The translations under genes and the position numbers were made by a program. The notes under the pieces are model-generated. The model was not told the DNA's origin and ran no database searches. It was given only the letters and a program-made list of their open reading frames with translations. Positions 15,629 to 24,066 of a stretch of 31,720 nucleotides of DNA are shown here, piece after piece. The first letter of the stretch is position 1, and every line of letters starts with the position of its first letter. The stretch is taken from positions 1 through 31,720 of the forward strand of contig NZ_JBEPAK010000057.1 of NCBI RefSeq assembly GCF_040298565.1, written 5' to 3'. Source of the DNA: Kitasatospora sp040298565 (GTDB lineage Bacteria > Actinomycetota > Actinomycetes > Streptomycetales > Streptomycetaceae).

Positions 15629-17083
15629 ATGGCAGAGAAGCAACCCAACGAGAAGCTGACCACGTGGTTCGCCCGCAGCGGCTGGTCCAAGGGAGAGTTG
15701 GCCCGCCAGGTCAACCGCAGGGCCCGGCAGATCGGTGCCCACCACGTGTCCACCGACACCTCCCGGGTGCGCCGATGGCTCGACGGCGAACAGCCCCGCG
15801 AGCCGATCCCCAAGATCATGTCGGAGCTGTTCTCCGAGCGCTTCGGCTCGGTGGTCTCGATCGAGGACCTCGGCCTGCGCGCCGCGATCCCGGTTTCCAC
15901 CGTGGGCGGAGGCGTCGACCTGCCGTGGAGCGCCCCCCAGACCGTCCAGCTGATCAGCGAGTACTCCCGCAGCGACCTGATGCTCAACCGCCGGGGCTTC
16001 CTCGGCACCTCCCTGGCGCTGACCGCCGGCGCCGCGCTGATCGAGCCCATGCAGCGCTGGCTCGCCCCCGGCCCGACGGGCATCCCCACGCCCATCCTCA
16101 CCGCGGCCAACGGCGGCGAGGCGTTCACCGGCCGGCTCTCCGAACCCGAGCTCGAACTGCTGGAGCAGACCACGGTCATGTTCCGCCAGTGGGACGCCCA
16201 GAACGGCGGCGGGCTGCGCCGCAAGGCCGTGGTCGGCCAGCTCCACGAGGTCACCGACCTGCTCCAGGAGACGTACAACGAGGACACCACCAAGCGGCTG
16301 TTCCGGCTCACCGCCGAACTCGCCCACCTGGCCGGCTGGATGTCCTACGACGTCGGCATGCACCCGAGCGCGCAGAAGTACTACGTGCTGGCCCTGCACG
16401 CGGCCAAGGAGGCCGGCGACCGCCCGTTCGGCGCGCTGATCCTCACCGACATGAGCCGCCAGATGATCCACCTCAACCGGGGCGAGGACGCCCTGGAGCT
16501 GATCCACCTGGCCCAGTACGGCAGCCGGGACACCGCGACGCCCCGCCAGCAGTCCCTGCTGTACGCGATGGAGGCGCGCGCCTACGCCACGATCGGCGAG
16601 GTGAACCGCTGCGCCCGGGCGATCCGGCTGGCGGAGGACACCTTCACCGACATCCGGGACGGCGACGACGAGCCGGACTGGCTGCGGTTCTTCTCCCCGG
16701 CCGAGCTGAACGCGGAGAACGCCCACTCCTTCCGCGACCTCGCGTACCACTCGGACAACGCCCAGCTGTACGCCTCGTTGTCCGCGCCGGTGATGGAGCG
16801 CGCGGTCGACCTGTTCCGCCAGGACGAGGACCACGTCCGCTCGTACGCCTTCAACCTGATCGGCATGGCCAGCGTCCACCTGCTGCAGCGGGAGGCCGAG
16901 GAGGCGGTGCGGTACGCCGAGCAGGCCGTCGACATCGCGACCAAGGTCCGTTCGGAGCGGCTGAACTCCCGGGTGCGCAAGACCACCGAGGCCGCGGCCG
17001 CCCGCTTCGACGGGGTGGACGCGGTGAACCGGCTCAAGGAGCGGGTGGTCCAGGACATCCCGGAGTACGTCTCGGTGGTCTGA
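15629..17083 (+). CDS. nsdA: NsdA, negative regulator of development and antibiotic production
   Basis: 484-residue protein matching NsdA (negatively affecting Streptomyces differentiation, SCO5582), whose loss increases sporulation and actinorhodin production. N-terminus (1-75) is a basic, helix-turn-helix-like segment (WFARSGWSKGELARQVNRRA; VSTDTSRVRRWLDGE). The C-terminal ~330 residues are alpha-helical TPR-like repeats (e.g. LAHLAGWMSYDVGMHPSAQK, EEAVRYAEQAVDIATKV). Residues 121-138 (RRGFLGTSLALTAGAALI) look like a twin-arginine signal core but are internal. ATG 15629 has GGGGA at 15617-15621, 7 nt upstream; the open frame extends upstream without a supported start. A hairpin (17100-17122) follows the stop. 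Confidence 0.9.
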   Translation: MAEKQPNEKLTTWFARSGWSKGELARQVNRRARQIGAHHVSTDTSRVRRWLDGEQPREPIPKIMSELFSERFGSVVSIEDLGLRAAIPVSTVGGGVDLPWSAPQTVQLISEYSRSDLMLNRRGFLGTSLALTAGAALIEPMQRWLAPGPTGIPTPILTAANGGEAFTGRLSEPELELLEQTTVMFRQWDAQNGGGLRRKAVVGQLHEVTDLLQETYNEDTTKRLFRLTAELAHLAGWMSYDVGMHPSAQKYYVLALHAAKEAGDRPFGALILTDMSRQMIHLNRGEDALELIHLAQYGSRDTATPRQQSLLYAMEARAYATIGEVNRCARAIRLAEDTFTDIRDGDDEPDWLRFFSPAELNAENAHSFRDLAYHSDNAQLYASLSAPVMERAVDLFRQDEDHVRSYAFNLIGMASVHLLQREAEEAVRYAEQAVDIATKVRSERLNSRVRKTTEAAAARFDGVDAVNRLKERVVQDIPEYVSVV

Positions 17084-17099
17084 GCGGCCCTGCCCCCGA

Positions 17100-17122
17100 C
17101 CGGCGGACTCCCCTCCCGCCGG
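17100..17122 (+). terminator. Hairpin after nsdA
   Basis: CCGGCGG (17100-17106) / CCGCCGG (17116-17122), 7-bp perfect stem with a 9-nt loop, 16 nt after the stop. No T-tract. Confidence 0.5.
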
Positions 17123-17142
17123 ACTTCCTCGTGCCGCCCGGG

Positions 17143-17178
17143 CCCGGATCCCCCGGATCCCCCGGATCCCCCGGATCC
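17143..17178. repeat. Tandem repeat, 4 x 9 bp (CCCGGATCC)
   Basis: Four exact copies of CCCGGATCC, placing four GGATCC sites at 9-bp intervals. It lies in the 569-bp nsdA-amtB gap (17084-17652), which otherwise holds the nsdA hairpin and the GlnR-type sites and no gene I can support. Confidence 0.85.
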
Positions 17179-17497
17179 GGCGCCCACCGGCCGGCCCTCG
17201 CACTCCACTCCGGATGTCGCACCCGCCGGCGGGATCCCGAGACCACCGGCCGGACCCACCATCTCCGGACTCCGCAGTTCCGGACCCCACCGGCCGTGAC
17301 GGCCGCCGCCGTCGCGGTCGGTGGCCTTTTCGCGCCGTGGGAGACGCGGACGCCGCGGGCGCCGTACGGACTGCGAGGGTCCCGCGCGCCCCAGGCGCCC
17401 CGCGGGTCCGCTGCGCCCCGGGCCCGGCGGGCTCCGCGGTGACGCGGCGGCACGGTAACCCGTCCGGCCCCGCGACACGGCCGCGGTTCACGTGCCC

Positions 17498-17533
17498 GTA
17501 ACCCGCGCGTCGCACGCGTCACGGCCGCGAAAC
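17498..17533 (+). promoter_or_regulatory. GlnR-type box upstream of amtB
   Basis: GTCAC (17518-17522), a 6-nt spacer and GAAAC (17529-17533) match exactly one a-n6-b half of the actinobacterial GlnR box (GTnAC-n6-GAAAC). A further GTAAC lies at 17498-17502 (20 bp upstream; 22 is canonical) and another at 17455-17459. The box is ~120 bp before the amtB start. Expected role: GlnR-dependent induction under nitrogen limitation. Confidence 0.65.
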
Positions 17534-17652
17534 AACCGGCCGCACTGGCCGAAACCAGCCTTCGGCACTCTCCTTTCATCGCCGCCGCCCCGGGTGGCAC
17601 GGGACAGGTACCCGGGGGAGGGTGGAGCGGCTTTCACGCAGAGGAGACGCCG

Positions 17653-19086
17653 ATGCCGGACGGCTTCAGCGCGGGCGACACCGCCTTCGTGCTCATCAGT
17701 GCGGCCCTGGTCATGGTGATGACCCCGGGCCTGGCCTTCTTCTACGGGGGCATGGTCAGGGCGAAGAGCACACTGAACATGCTGGCGATGAGCTTCCTCT
17801 CGCTCGGCATCGTCAGCGTGCTCTGGGTGCTCTACGGCTACTCGCTCAGCTTCGGACCCGACTCCTTCGGCGGGCTGATCGGCAACCTGGACTTCCTGGG
17901 GATGCGCGGGATGGGGCTGAACGAGCTGACCGGGTCGATCCCGGTGACCGCGTTCGCGGTCTTCCAGCTGATGTTCGCGATCATCACCCCGGCGCTGATC
18001 AGCGGCGCCATCGCGGACCGGGCCAAGTTCGCGGCCTGGGGCCTGTTCATCGCGCTCTGGGTGACGATCGTCTACTTCCCGGTCGCGCACTGGGTGTTCT
18101 TCTTCGACGGCGGCAACGGCGGCTGGCTCGGCGACCGGAACGGCGTGATCGACTTCGCCGGTGGGACCGCCGTGCACATCAACGCCGGTGTCGCGGGCCT
18201 CGCGCTCTGCCTGGTGCTGGGCAAGCGCATCGGGTTCAAGAAGGATCCGATGCGCCCGCACAGCCTGCCGCTTGTGATGCTCGGCTCCGGGCTGCTGTGG
18301 TTCGGCTGGTTCGGCTTCAACGCGGGCTCGGCGCTGGCCGCCAACGGCGTGGCCGCCATGGCGATGGTCAACACCCAGGTCGCCACCGGCGCGGCGCTGG
18401 TCGGCTGGCTGGTCTACGAGAAGCTCAAGCACGGCGCGTTCACCACGCTGGGCGCCGCCTCCGGCGCGGTGGCCGGGCTGGTCGCGATCACCCCGGCCTG
18501 CGGCTCGGTCAGCCCGCTCGGCGCGGTGGCGATCGGCCTGGTCGCGGGCGCGGTCTGCGCGGCCGCCGTCTCGCTGAAGTACCGCTGGGGCTTCGACGAC
18601 TCGCTCGACGTGGTCGGCGTGCACGCGGTGGGCGGGGCGATCGGCTCGCTGCTGATCGGCCTGTTCGCCACCGGAGGGGTCGGCCAGACCGCCAAGGGCC
18701 TGTTCTACGGCGGCGGCCTGGGCCAGCTCGGCAAGCAGGCGATGGGCGTGGCGGTCGTCGCGGCGTACTCGTTCGTGCTGTCCTGGCTGCTGGCCAAGGC
18801 GGTCGACAAGCTGGTGGGATTCCGGGTCAGCGAGGAGGTGGAGACGGCCGGCATCGACCAGGCCGAACACGCCGAGTCGGCCTACGACTTCAGCGCCGTG
18901 GGCGCCGGCCTGGCCCGGGCCCTGCCCGGCCTGGGCTCCGCCAGCGGCTCCGCGCCGGCCGCCGGGTCCGTCGAGCGGCCGGCCGGCAAGCCGGCCGCGT
19001 CCGCCGGCAAGACCGCCGCCTCCGCCGAGAAGACCGCCACCGCCGCCGAGAAGCCCGCCGAGAAGACCGAGGTCGACGCCCGATGA
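17653..19086 (+). CDS. amtB: Ammonium transporter AmtB
   Basis: 477-residue Amt-family channel for ammonium, with about 11 membrane helices. Signature segments: MTPGLAFFYGGMVRAKSTLN (helix 1-2), the pore histidines in AVHINAGVAGLAL and GVHAVGGAIGSL, and the periplasmic gate FAGGTAVH. The C-terminal cytoplasmic region (SEEVETAGIDQAEHAESAY) is the actinobacterial GlnK-interaction part, followed by an Ala/Lys/Thr-rich low-complexity tail (SAGKTAASAEKTATAAEK). GAGGAG (17641-17646) lies 6 nt before the ATG. It is first in the amtB-glnK-glnD cluster, overlaps glnK by 4 nt (ATGA), and has a GlnR-type box upstream. Confidence 0.97.
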   Translation: MPDGFSAGDTAFVLISAALVMVMTPGLAFFYGGMVRAKSTLNMLAMSFLSLGIVSVLWVLYGYSLSFGPDSFGGLIGNLDFLGMRGMGLNELTGSIPVTAFAVFQLMFAIITPALISGAIADRAKFAAWGLFIALWVTIVYFPVAHWVFFFDGGNGGWLGDRNGVIDFAGGTAVHINAGVAGLALCLVLGKRIGFKKDPMRPHSLPLVMLGSGLLWFGWFGFNAGSALAANGVAAMAMVNTQVATGAALVGWLVYEKLKHGAFTTLGAASGAVAGLVAITPACGSVSPLGAVAIGLVAGAVCAAAVSLKYRWGFDDSLDVVGVHAVGGAIGSLLIGLFATGGVGQTAKGLFYGGGLGQLGKQAMGVAVVAAYSFVLSWLLAKAVDKLVGFRVSEEVETAGIDQAEHAESAYDFSAVGAGLARALPGLGSASGSAPAAGSVERPAGKPAASAGKTAASAEKTATAAEKPAEKTEVDAR

Positions 19087-19421
19087 AGCTCATCACCGCC
19101 GTCATCAAGCCCTACCGCCTGGACGAGGTGAAGGCCGCGCTGCAGGCCTTCGGGGTCCACGGCCTGACCGTCACCGAAGCCAGCGGCTACGGCCGCCAGC
19201 GCGGCCACACCGAGGTCTACCGGGGCGCCGAGTACACCGTGGACCTGGTGCCGAAGGTCCGGATCGAGGTCCTGGTCGAGGACGAGGACGCCGACGACCT
19301 GATCGACGTCCTGGTGAAGGCCGCCCGGACCGGCAAGATCGGCGACGGCAAGGTGTGGAGCATCCCGGTCGACACCGCCGTCCGGGTCCGCACCGGAGAA
19401 CGCGGCCCGGACGCCCTGTGA
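19083..19421 (+). CDS. glnK: Nitrogen regulatory protein PII (GlnK)
   Basis: 112-residue PII signal protein that binds ATP/ADP and 2-oxoglutarate and blocks AmtB when nitrogen is plentiful. Starts MKLITAVIKPYRLDEVKAAL; the T-loop SGYGRQRGHTEVYRGAEYTV contains the modifiable Tyr51, and the B/C-loop part GKIGDGKVWSIPV is intact. In actinobacteria Tyr51 is adenylylated rather than uridylylated by the GlnD homologue. The ATG overlaps the amtB stop (ATGA), so translation is coupled. A strong hairpin 22 nt after the stop probably limits read-through to glnD. Confidence 0.98.
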   Translation: MKLITAVIKPYRLDEVKAALQAFGVHGLTVTEASGYGRQRGHTEVYRGAEYTVDLVPKVRIEVLVEDEDADDLIDVLVKAARTGKIGDGKVWSIPVDTAVRVRTGERGPDAL

Positions 19422-19443
19422 GGCCCTGACCGACCGACCCACC

Positions 19444-19482
19444 GGCGGGCCCGCGCCCCCTCCGGGGAGCCGCGGGTCCGCC
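19444..19482 (+). terminator. Hairpin between glnK and glnD
   Basis: 12-bp stem GGCGGGCCCGCG (19444-19455) / CGCGGGTCCGCC (19471-19482, one G-U pair); the 15-nt loop holds a small CCCC/GGGG stem. No T-tract. The rest of the 175-nt gap has short CGGCCGCT repeats. Confidence 0.65.
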
Positions 19483-19596
19483 GACGGCCCGCCGGCGCCC
19501 GGCCGGGGGCCGCGAGCCGTACGCCCGGCCGGACCGCGGGCGGCACGGCGCCCCGCTCGGCCGCTCGGCCGCTCACCCGACGGACGGGACCCGCGC

Positions 19597-22083
19597 ATGA
19601 CCACCGAGACCAGCCCCGCCGAACCCCGCGACCTCCCCGACTACGCCGCCGCCCGGGCCGAGCTGCTCGAGCGGCCCGGCCTGACCGGGCGCCCCCGCCG
19701 GGCCGCGCTCGCCCGGCTCACCGACCACTGGCTTTCCGGGCTGCTCGCCTCGGCCGGAGCGCCCGGCTCCGGCGTCGCGCTGGTCGCCGTCGGCGGCTAC
19801 GGGCGCGGCGAACTCTCCCCGCGCAGCGACCTGGACGTCCTGCTGCTGCACGACGGCCCGATCGCCCGCGCGCTGCCCGAGCGGATCTGGTACCCGGTCT
19901 GGGACGCGGGCGCCAAGCTGGACCACTCGGTGCGCACCGTCGCCGAGGCCCGCTCGGTCGCCGCCGCCGACCTCAAGGCCCAGCTCGGCCTGCTGGACGC
20001 CCGCCACCTCGCCGGGGACGCGGCGCTCACCTCCGCGCTGCGCTCCGCGGTGCTCACCGACTGGCGGGCGAGCGCCCCCGCGCGCCTGCCCGAACTGCGC
20101 GAGCTGGGCCGGGAGCGGGCCGAACGGCACGGCGAGCTCTCCTTCCTGCTGGAGCCCGACCTCAAGGAGGCCCGCGGCGGGTTGCGCGACCTGGTCGCCC
20201 TCGACGCGATCGCCGCCACCTGGCTCGCCGACGCCCCCCGGGACGGCCTGGACGCCGCCGCCCTGCGGCTCGCCGACGTCCGGGACGCGCTGCACCTGGT
20301 CACCGGCCGGGCCACCGAGCGGCTCAGCCTCCAGGACCAGGACCAGGTCGCCGAGCGGCTCGGGGTGCTGGACGCCGACACCCTGCTGCGCCAGGTCTAC
20401 GAGGCGGCCCGGACCATCGCCTACGCGGGCGAGGTCACCTGGCGGGCGGTCGACCGGGTGCTGGCCGCCCGCGCCACCCGGGGCCGGCGGCCCGGCCGAG
20501 CGGCCTTCCGGTTCACCGGCATCGGCCGCGGCGCGGGCGCGGTGGCCCGGGGCGCGGTCGAGCGCCGCCCGCTCGCCGAGGGCGTGGTCGAGCAGGACGG
20601 CGAGGCCGTGCTCGCCCAGGCTGCCCGCCCGGCCACCGACCCGGTGCTGCCGCTGCGCGCGGCGGCGGCCGCCGCGCAGAACGGGCTGACCGTCTCGTAC
20701 GCGACGGTGCGCCGGCTCGCCGCCGAGTGCCGACCGCTGCCGGTGCCGTGGCCGGACGAGGCGCGCGAGCAGCTGGTCACCCTGCTCGGCGCGGGGGAGG
20801 CGGCCGTCCCGGTGTGGGAGGCGCTGGAGGCGGAGGGGCTGGTCACCCGGCTGCTGCCGGACTGGGAGCGGGTGCGCTGCCGCCCGCAGCGCAACGCGGT
20901 GCACCGCTGGACGGTGGACCGGCACCTGGTCGAGACGGCCGTCCGGGCCGCCGCGATGACCCGGCGGGTGGCCAGGCCGGACCTGTTGCTGATCGCCGCA
21001 CTGCTGCACGACATCGGCAAGGGCTGGCCCGGTGACCACAGCGAGGCCGGCGAGGTGATCGTCCGCGACCTGGCCGCCCGGATGGGCTTCGGCCCCGAGG
21101 ACACCGAGACCCTGGCGGTGCTGGTCCGCCACCACCTGACCCTGGTCGACACCGCGACCCGGCGCGACCCGGACGATCCGGCCACCGTCGAGACGATCAC
21201 CAAGGCGGTCGGCACCCTGCCGGAGCTGGAACTGCTGCACGCGCTCACCGAGGCGGACGCGCTGGCCACCGGCCCGGCCGCGTGGAGCGGCTGGCGGGCC
21301 TCGCTGGTGGACGGCCTGGTCGCCCGGGCCGCCGCCCAGCTCACCGGGGCCGGCGGGGCGCCCGGCGACGGCGCCCTCGCGGACGGCGCCCGCGCGGGGG
21401 GCGCGCCGTCGGGGACACCGACCGCCGAGCAGGAGCGGCTCGCGGTCGAGGCCGCGTGCACCGGCGCACCCGCGCTGTCGCTGCTGGCCCAGGCCGAGGG
21501 CGCGGACCCGGGCACCGAGCCGATGGGCGTGGAGCTGACCCTGGCCGTCCCGGACCAGCCGGGTCTGCTGGGCACGGTCGCCGGGGTGCTCGCGCTGCAC
21601 CGGCTGGCCGTGCGCTCGGCCGGACTGCGCGAGCTGGACCCGATCGGTGCCGGCCCGGTCCTGCTGCTGTCCTGGCGGGTGGCCGCCGAGTTCGGCGAGC
21701 TGCCGGAGGCCGCCCGGCTGCGCGCCGACCTGCGCCGGGCGCTGGACGGCTCGCTGGACGTCTCCCGCCGCCTCGCCGAGCGGGACGCGGCAGCCCCGCG
21801 GCGCAAGGGCATCCCCACCCCGCCGCCGGTGGTCGCGGTGGCGCCCGCGGTGGCCTCGGCGAGCGCGACCGTGCTGGAGGTCCGGGCACACGACGCCCCC
21901 GGGCTGCTGCACCGGATCGGCCGGGCGCTCGACGGGGCGGGGGTGCGGGTGCGCACCGCGCACGTCTCCACCCTGGGCGCGGACGCCGTCGACTCGTTCT
22001 ACCTGACCGACGCGGCAGGCCGTCCGCTCACCGCCGAGCGGGCCGCCGAGGTGGCGGCGGCGGTGCGGGCGGCGCTGGGCTGA
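19597..22083 (+). CDS. glnD: PII nucleotidyltransferase GlnD
   Basis: 828-residue bifunctional enzyme that modifies and demodifies GlnK in response to nitrogen status (adenylylating in actinobacteria, uridylylating in enterobacteria). Domains: nucleotidyltransferase (GGYGRGELSPRSDLDVLLL, from ~65), GlnD-type helical region, HD phosphohydrolase (LLHDIGKGWPGDHSEAGEV, ~468), and two C-terminal ACT domains (VPDQPGLLGTVAGVL; AHDAPGLLHRIGRAL). A Gly/Ala-rich linker (~585-610, GAGGAPGDGALADGARAGG) precedes the ACT pair. Start ATG 19597 has only a weak SD (GGACGGGA). It could be read from the amtB promoter past the hairpin or from its own. Confidence 0.95.
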   Translation: MTTETSPAEPRDLPDYAAARAELLERPGLTGRPRRAALARLTDHWLSGLLASAGAPGSGVALVAVGGYGRGELSPRSDLDVLLLHDGPIARALPERIWYPVWDAGAKLDHSVRTVAEARSVAAADLKAQLGLLDARHLAGDAALTSALRSAVLTDWRASAPARLPELRELGRERAERHGELSFLLEPDLKEARGGLRDLVALDAIAATWLADAPRDGLDAAALRLADVRDALHLVTGRATERLSLQDQDQVAERLGVLDADTLLRQVYEAARTIAYAGEVTWRAVDRVLAARATRGRRPGRAAFRFTGIGRGAGAVARGAVERRPLAEGVVEQDGEAVLAQAARPATDPVLPLRAAAAAAQNGLTVSYATVRRLAAECRPLPVPWPDEAREQLVTLLGAGEAAVPVWEALEAEGLVTRLLPDWERVRCRPQRNAVHRWTVDRHLVETAVRAAAMTRRVARPDLLLIAALLHDIGKGWPGDHSEAGEVIVRDLAARMGFGPEDTETLAVLVRHHLTLVDTATRRDPDDPATVETITKAVGTLPELELLHALTEADALATGPAAWSGWRASLVDGLVARAAAQLTGAGGAPGDGALADGARAGGAPSGTPTAEQERLAVEAACTGAPALSLLAQAEGADPGTEPMGVELTLAVPDQPGLLGTVAGVLALHRLAVRSAGLRELDPIGAGPVLLLSWRVAAEFGELPEAARLRADLRRALDGSLDVSRRLAERDAAAPRRKGIPTPPPVVAVAPAVASASATVLEVRAHDAPGLLHRIGRALDGAGVRVRTAHVSTLGADAVDSFYLTDAAGRPLTAERAAEVAAAVRAALG

Positions 22084-22106
22084 GTGCCGGGCCGGTCGCC
22101 GGGCTT

Positions 22107-22154
22107 GGTCGCCGGGCAGGGCGCTGGGCTGGTCGCCGGGCAGGGCGCCGGGCG
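22107..22154. repeat. Tandem repeat, 2 x 24 bp plus partial copy
   Basis: Two 24-bp units (22107-22130, 22131-22154), both opening GGTCGCCGGGCAGGGCGC and differing at two positions, preceded by a 13-bp partial unit (22094-22106). It starts ~10 nt after the glnD stop. The rest of the 279-nt glnD-ffh gap holds a possible -10, TACCCT (22308-22313), without a clear -35. Confidence 0.75.
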
Positions 22155-22362
22155 AGGCGCCGGCGGGGTCGGGCGGCTTTCCGTGGGGCGTGGCGGGGAT
22201 CCGGCCGGCGCGGCCGGGGATCCGGCCTGGGCGGCGGGTCCCCGGTGAGGTGCGGGGCCCGGCGGGCGTTCCCGGTAGGGGTGGAGACCGTACCCGGGGC
22301 GGCCGGATACCCTGGGGACGACGACCGTACCGATACCGATGCCGCAGAGGACCCGCGCCGAC

Positions 22363-23928
22363 GTGTTCGACACTCTCTCCGATCGCCTCGCAGCGACGTT
22401 CAAGAACCTCCGGGGCAAGGGCCGCCTCAGCGAGGCGGACATCGACGCCACCGCCCGCGAGATCCGGATCGCGCTGCTGGAGGCGGACGTCGCGCTGCCG
22501 GTCGTCCGGGCCTTCATCAAGCAGGTCAAGGACCGGGCGCTCGGTGCCGAGGTCTCCGGCGCGCTGAACCCCGCGCAGCAGATCATCAAGATCGTCAACG
22601 AGGAGCTCGTCGCCATCCTCGGTGGCGAGACCCGCCGGGTCCGGTTCGCCAAGAACGGCCCGACGGTCATCATGCTGGCCGGTCTGCAGGGTGCCGGTAA
22701 GACCACCCTCGCGGGCAAGCTCGGCCACTGGCTGAAGACCCAGAAGCACACCCCGCTGCTGGTCGCCTGCGACCTCCAGCGCCCCAACGCGGTCAACCAG
22801 CTCCAGGTCGTCGCCGAGCGCGCCGGCGTGGCCTTCTACGGCCCGCAGCCGGGCAACGGCGTGGGCGACCCGGTGCAGGTCGCCAAGGACTCGATCGAGT
22901 ACGCCAAGCAGAAGCAGTACGACGTCGTCATCGTCGACACCGCCGGCCGCCTGGGCATCGACGCCGAGCTGATGCAGCAGGCCGCCGACATCCGCGCCGC
23001 GGTCAACCCGGACGAGGTCCTGTTCGTCGTCGACGCGATGATCGGTCAGGACGCGGTCACCACCGCGCAGGCGTTCCTCGAGGGCGTCGACTTCACCGGT
23101 GTGGTGCTCTCCAAGCTCGACGGCGACGCCCGCGGCGGTGCCGCCCTGTCGGTCGCGCACGTCACCGGCCGGCAGATCATGTTCGCCTCCAACGGCGAGA
23201 AGGTCGACGACTTCGACGCCTTCCACCCGGACCGGATGGCCTCGCGCATCCTGGGCATGGGTGACGTCCTCTCGCTGATCGAGAAGGCCGAGCAGACCTT
23301 CTCGCAGGCCGAGGCCGAGAAGATCGCCGCCAAGCTGCGCGGCGGCCCGAAGCAGTTCACGCTGGACGACTTCCTGTCCCAGCTGGAGCAGGTCCAGAAG
23401 ATGGGCTCGATCTCCAAGCTGCTCGGCATGCTGCCCGGGATGGGCCAGATCCGCGAGCAGATCAACAACATCGACGACAAGGACGTCAACCGGGTCGGCG
23501 CGATCATCAAGTCGATGACCCCGGTCGAGCGTGCCGAGCCGGAGCTGATCAACGGCTCCCGCCGCGCCCGCATCGCCAAGGGCGCCGGCGTCCAGGTCGG
23601 CGAGGTGAAGAACCTGGTCGAGCGGTTCTTCGAGGCCCGCAAGATGATGTCCGCGATGGCCTCCGGCAAGGGCGTGCCCGGCATGCCGGGGATCCCCGGC
23701 ATGGGCGGCGGCGCGAAGAAGTCCGGCAAGAAGGCCCCGCAGGCCAAGGGCAAGCGCAAGAGCGGCAACCCGCTGAAGCGGGCGCAGGAGGAGGCCGCGG
23801 CCGCCCAGCGCCGCGCGCTCGGCCCGGGCGGCGCCCAGGGCCCGGCCGAGGGCGGCGCCTTCGGCCTCGGCGCGGGCAAGGGCCCGGCCGACTTCGAGCT
23901 GCCCAAGGAGTTCAAGGACCTGCTGTAG
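22363..23928 (+). CDS. ffh: Signal recognition particle protein Ffh
   Basis: SRP54 GTPase that binds 4.5S RNA and signal sequences and hands ribosomes to FtsY. 521 residues: N domain (FDTLSDRLAATFKNLRGKGR), G domain with GLQGAGKTTLAGKLG (~107), DTAGR and SKLDGDARGG, and M domain with KMGSISKLLGMLPGMG and ERAEPELINGSRRARIAKGA. The tail is Met/Gly/Pro- then Lys-rich. GTG 22363 was chosen over ATG 22339 because AGAGGA (22346-22351) lies between them and homologues start at FDTLSDRL. The gene ends at a strong hairpin at 23990. No SRP RNA gene was recognised here. Confidence 0.97.
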   Translation: MFDTLSDRLAATFKNLRGKGRLSEADIDATAREIRIALLEADVALPVVRAFIKQVKDRALGAEVSGALNPAQQIIKIVNEELVAILGGETRRVRFAKNGPTVIMLAGLQGAGKTTLAGKLGHWLKTQKHTPLLVACDLQRPNAVNQLQVVAERAGVAFYGPQPGNGVGDPVQVAKDSIEYAKQKQYDVVIVDTAGRLGIDAELMQQAADIRAAVNPDEVLFVVDAMIGQDAVTTAQAFLEGVDFTGVVLSKLDGDARGGAALSVAHVTGRQIMFASNGEKVDDFDAFHPDRMASRILGMGDVLSLIEKAEQTFSQAEAEKIAAKLRGGPKQFTLDDFLSQLEQVQKMGSISKLLGMLPGMGQIREQINNIDDKDVNRVGAIIKSMTPVERAEPELINGSRRARIAKGAGVQVGEVKNLVERFFEARKMMSAMASGKGVPGMPGIPGMGGGAKKSGKKAPQAKGKRKSGNPLKRAQEEAAAAQRRALGPGGAQGPAEGGAFGLGAGKGPADFELPKEFKDLL

Positions 23929-23989
23929 GCCTCGCGGCCTGCCGGCCCTCGGCGGGGCCGAGCGGTCGAGCGTACTCAGCGGTCCTGAG

Positions 23990-24025
23990 CGGCCCGTCGT
24001 CCGGTGGTCTCCGGACGGCGGGCCG
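23990..24025 (+). terminator. Terminator after ffh
   Basis: 15-bp stem (23990-24004 with 24011-24025, one G-U pair) and a 6-nt loop TGGTCT, then TTCGC. A weaker 6-bp hairpin (23943-23960) precedes it. It ends 5 nt before the first possible start of the acetyltransferase. Confidence 0.8.
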
Positions 24026-24030
24026 TTCGC

Positions 24031-24066
24031 ATGTCCGATGATGCTGCCATGTCGGATGATGTTGGC
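24031..24066 (+). repeat. 18-bp tandem duplication containing two start codons
   Basis: ATGTCCGATGATGCTGCC (24031-24048) is followed by ATGTCGGATGATGTTGGC (24049-24066): two imperfect copies, each beginning with an in-frame ATG that encodes MSDD. Confidence 0.75.

Noticed and set aside
17143..17178. CRISPR-like or iteron-like array
   Set aside because: The units are 9 bp with no spacers, far from any replication gene: a simple tandem repeat.
17486..17496. PHO box (GTTCAC-type) near the amtB GlnR sites
   Set aside because: Only one 11-bp unit resembles the consensus; the adjoining units do not, so a PhoP site is not supported.
22308..22313. ffh promoter -10 (TACCCT)
   Set aside because: No acceptable -35 at 16-19 bp, so it is mentioned only as a possibility under the repeat entry.
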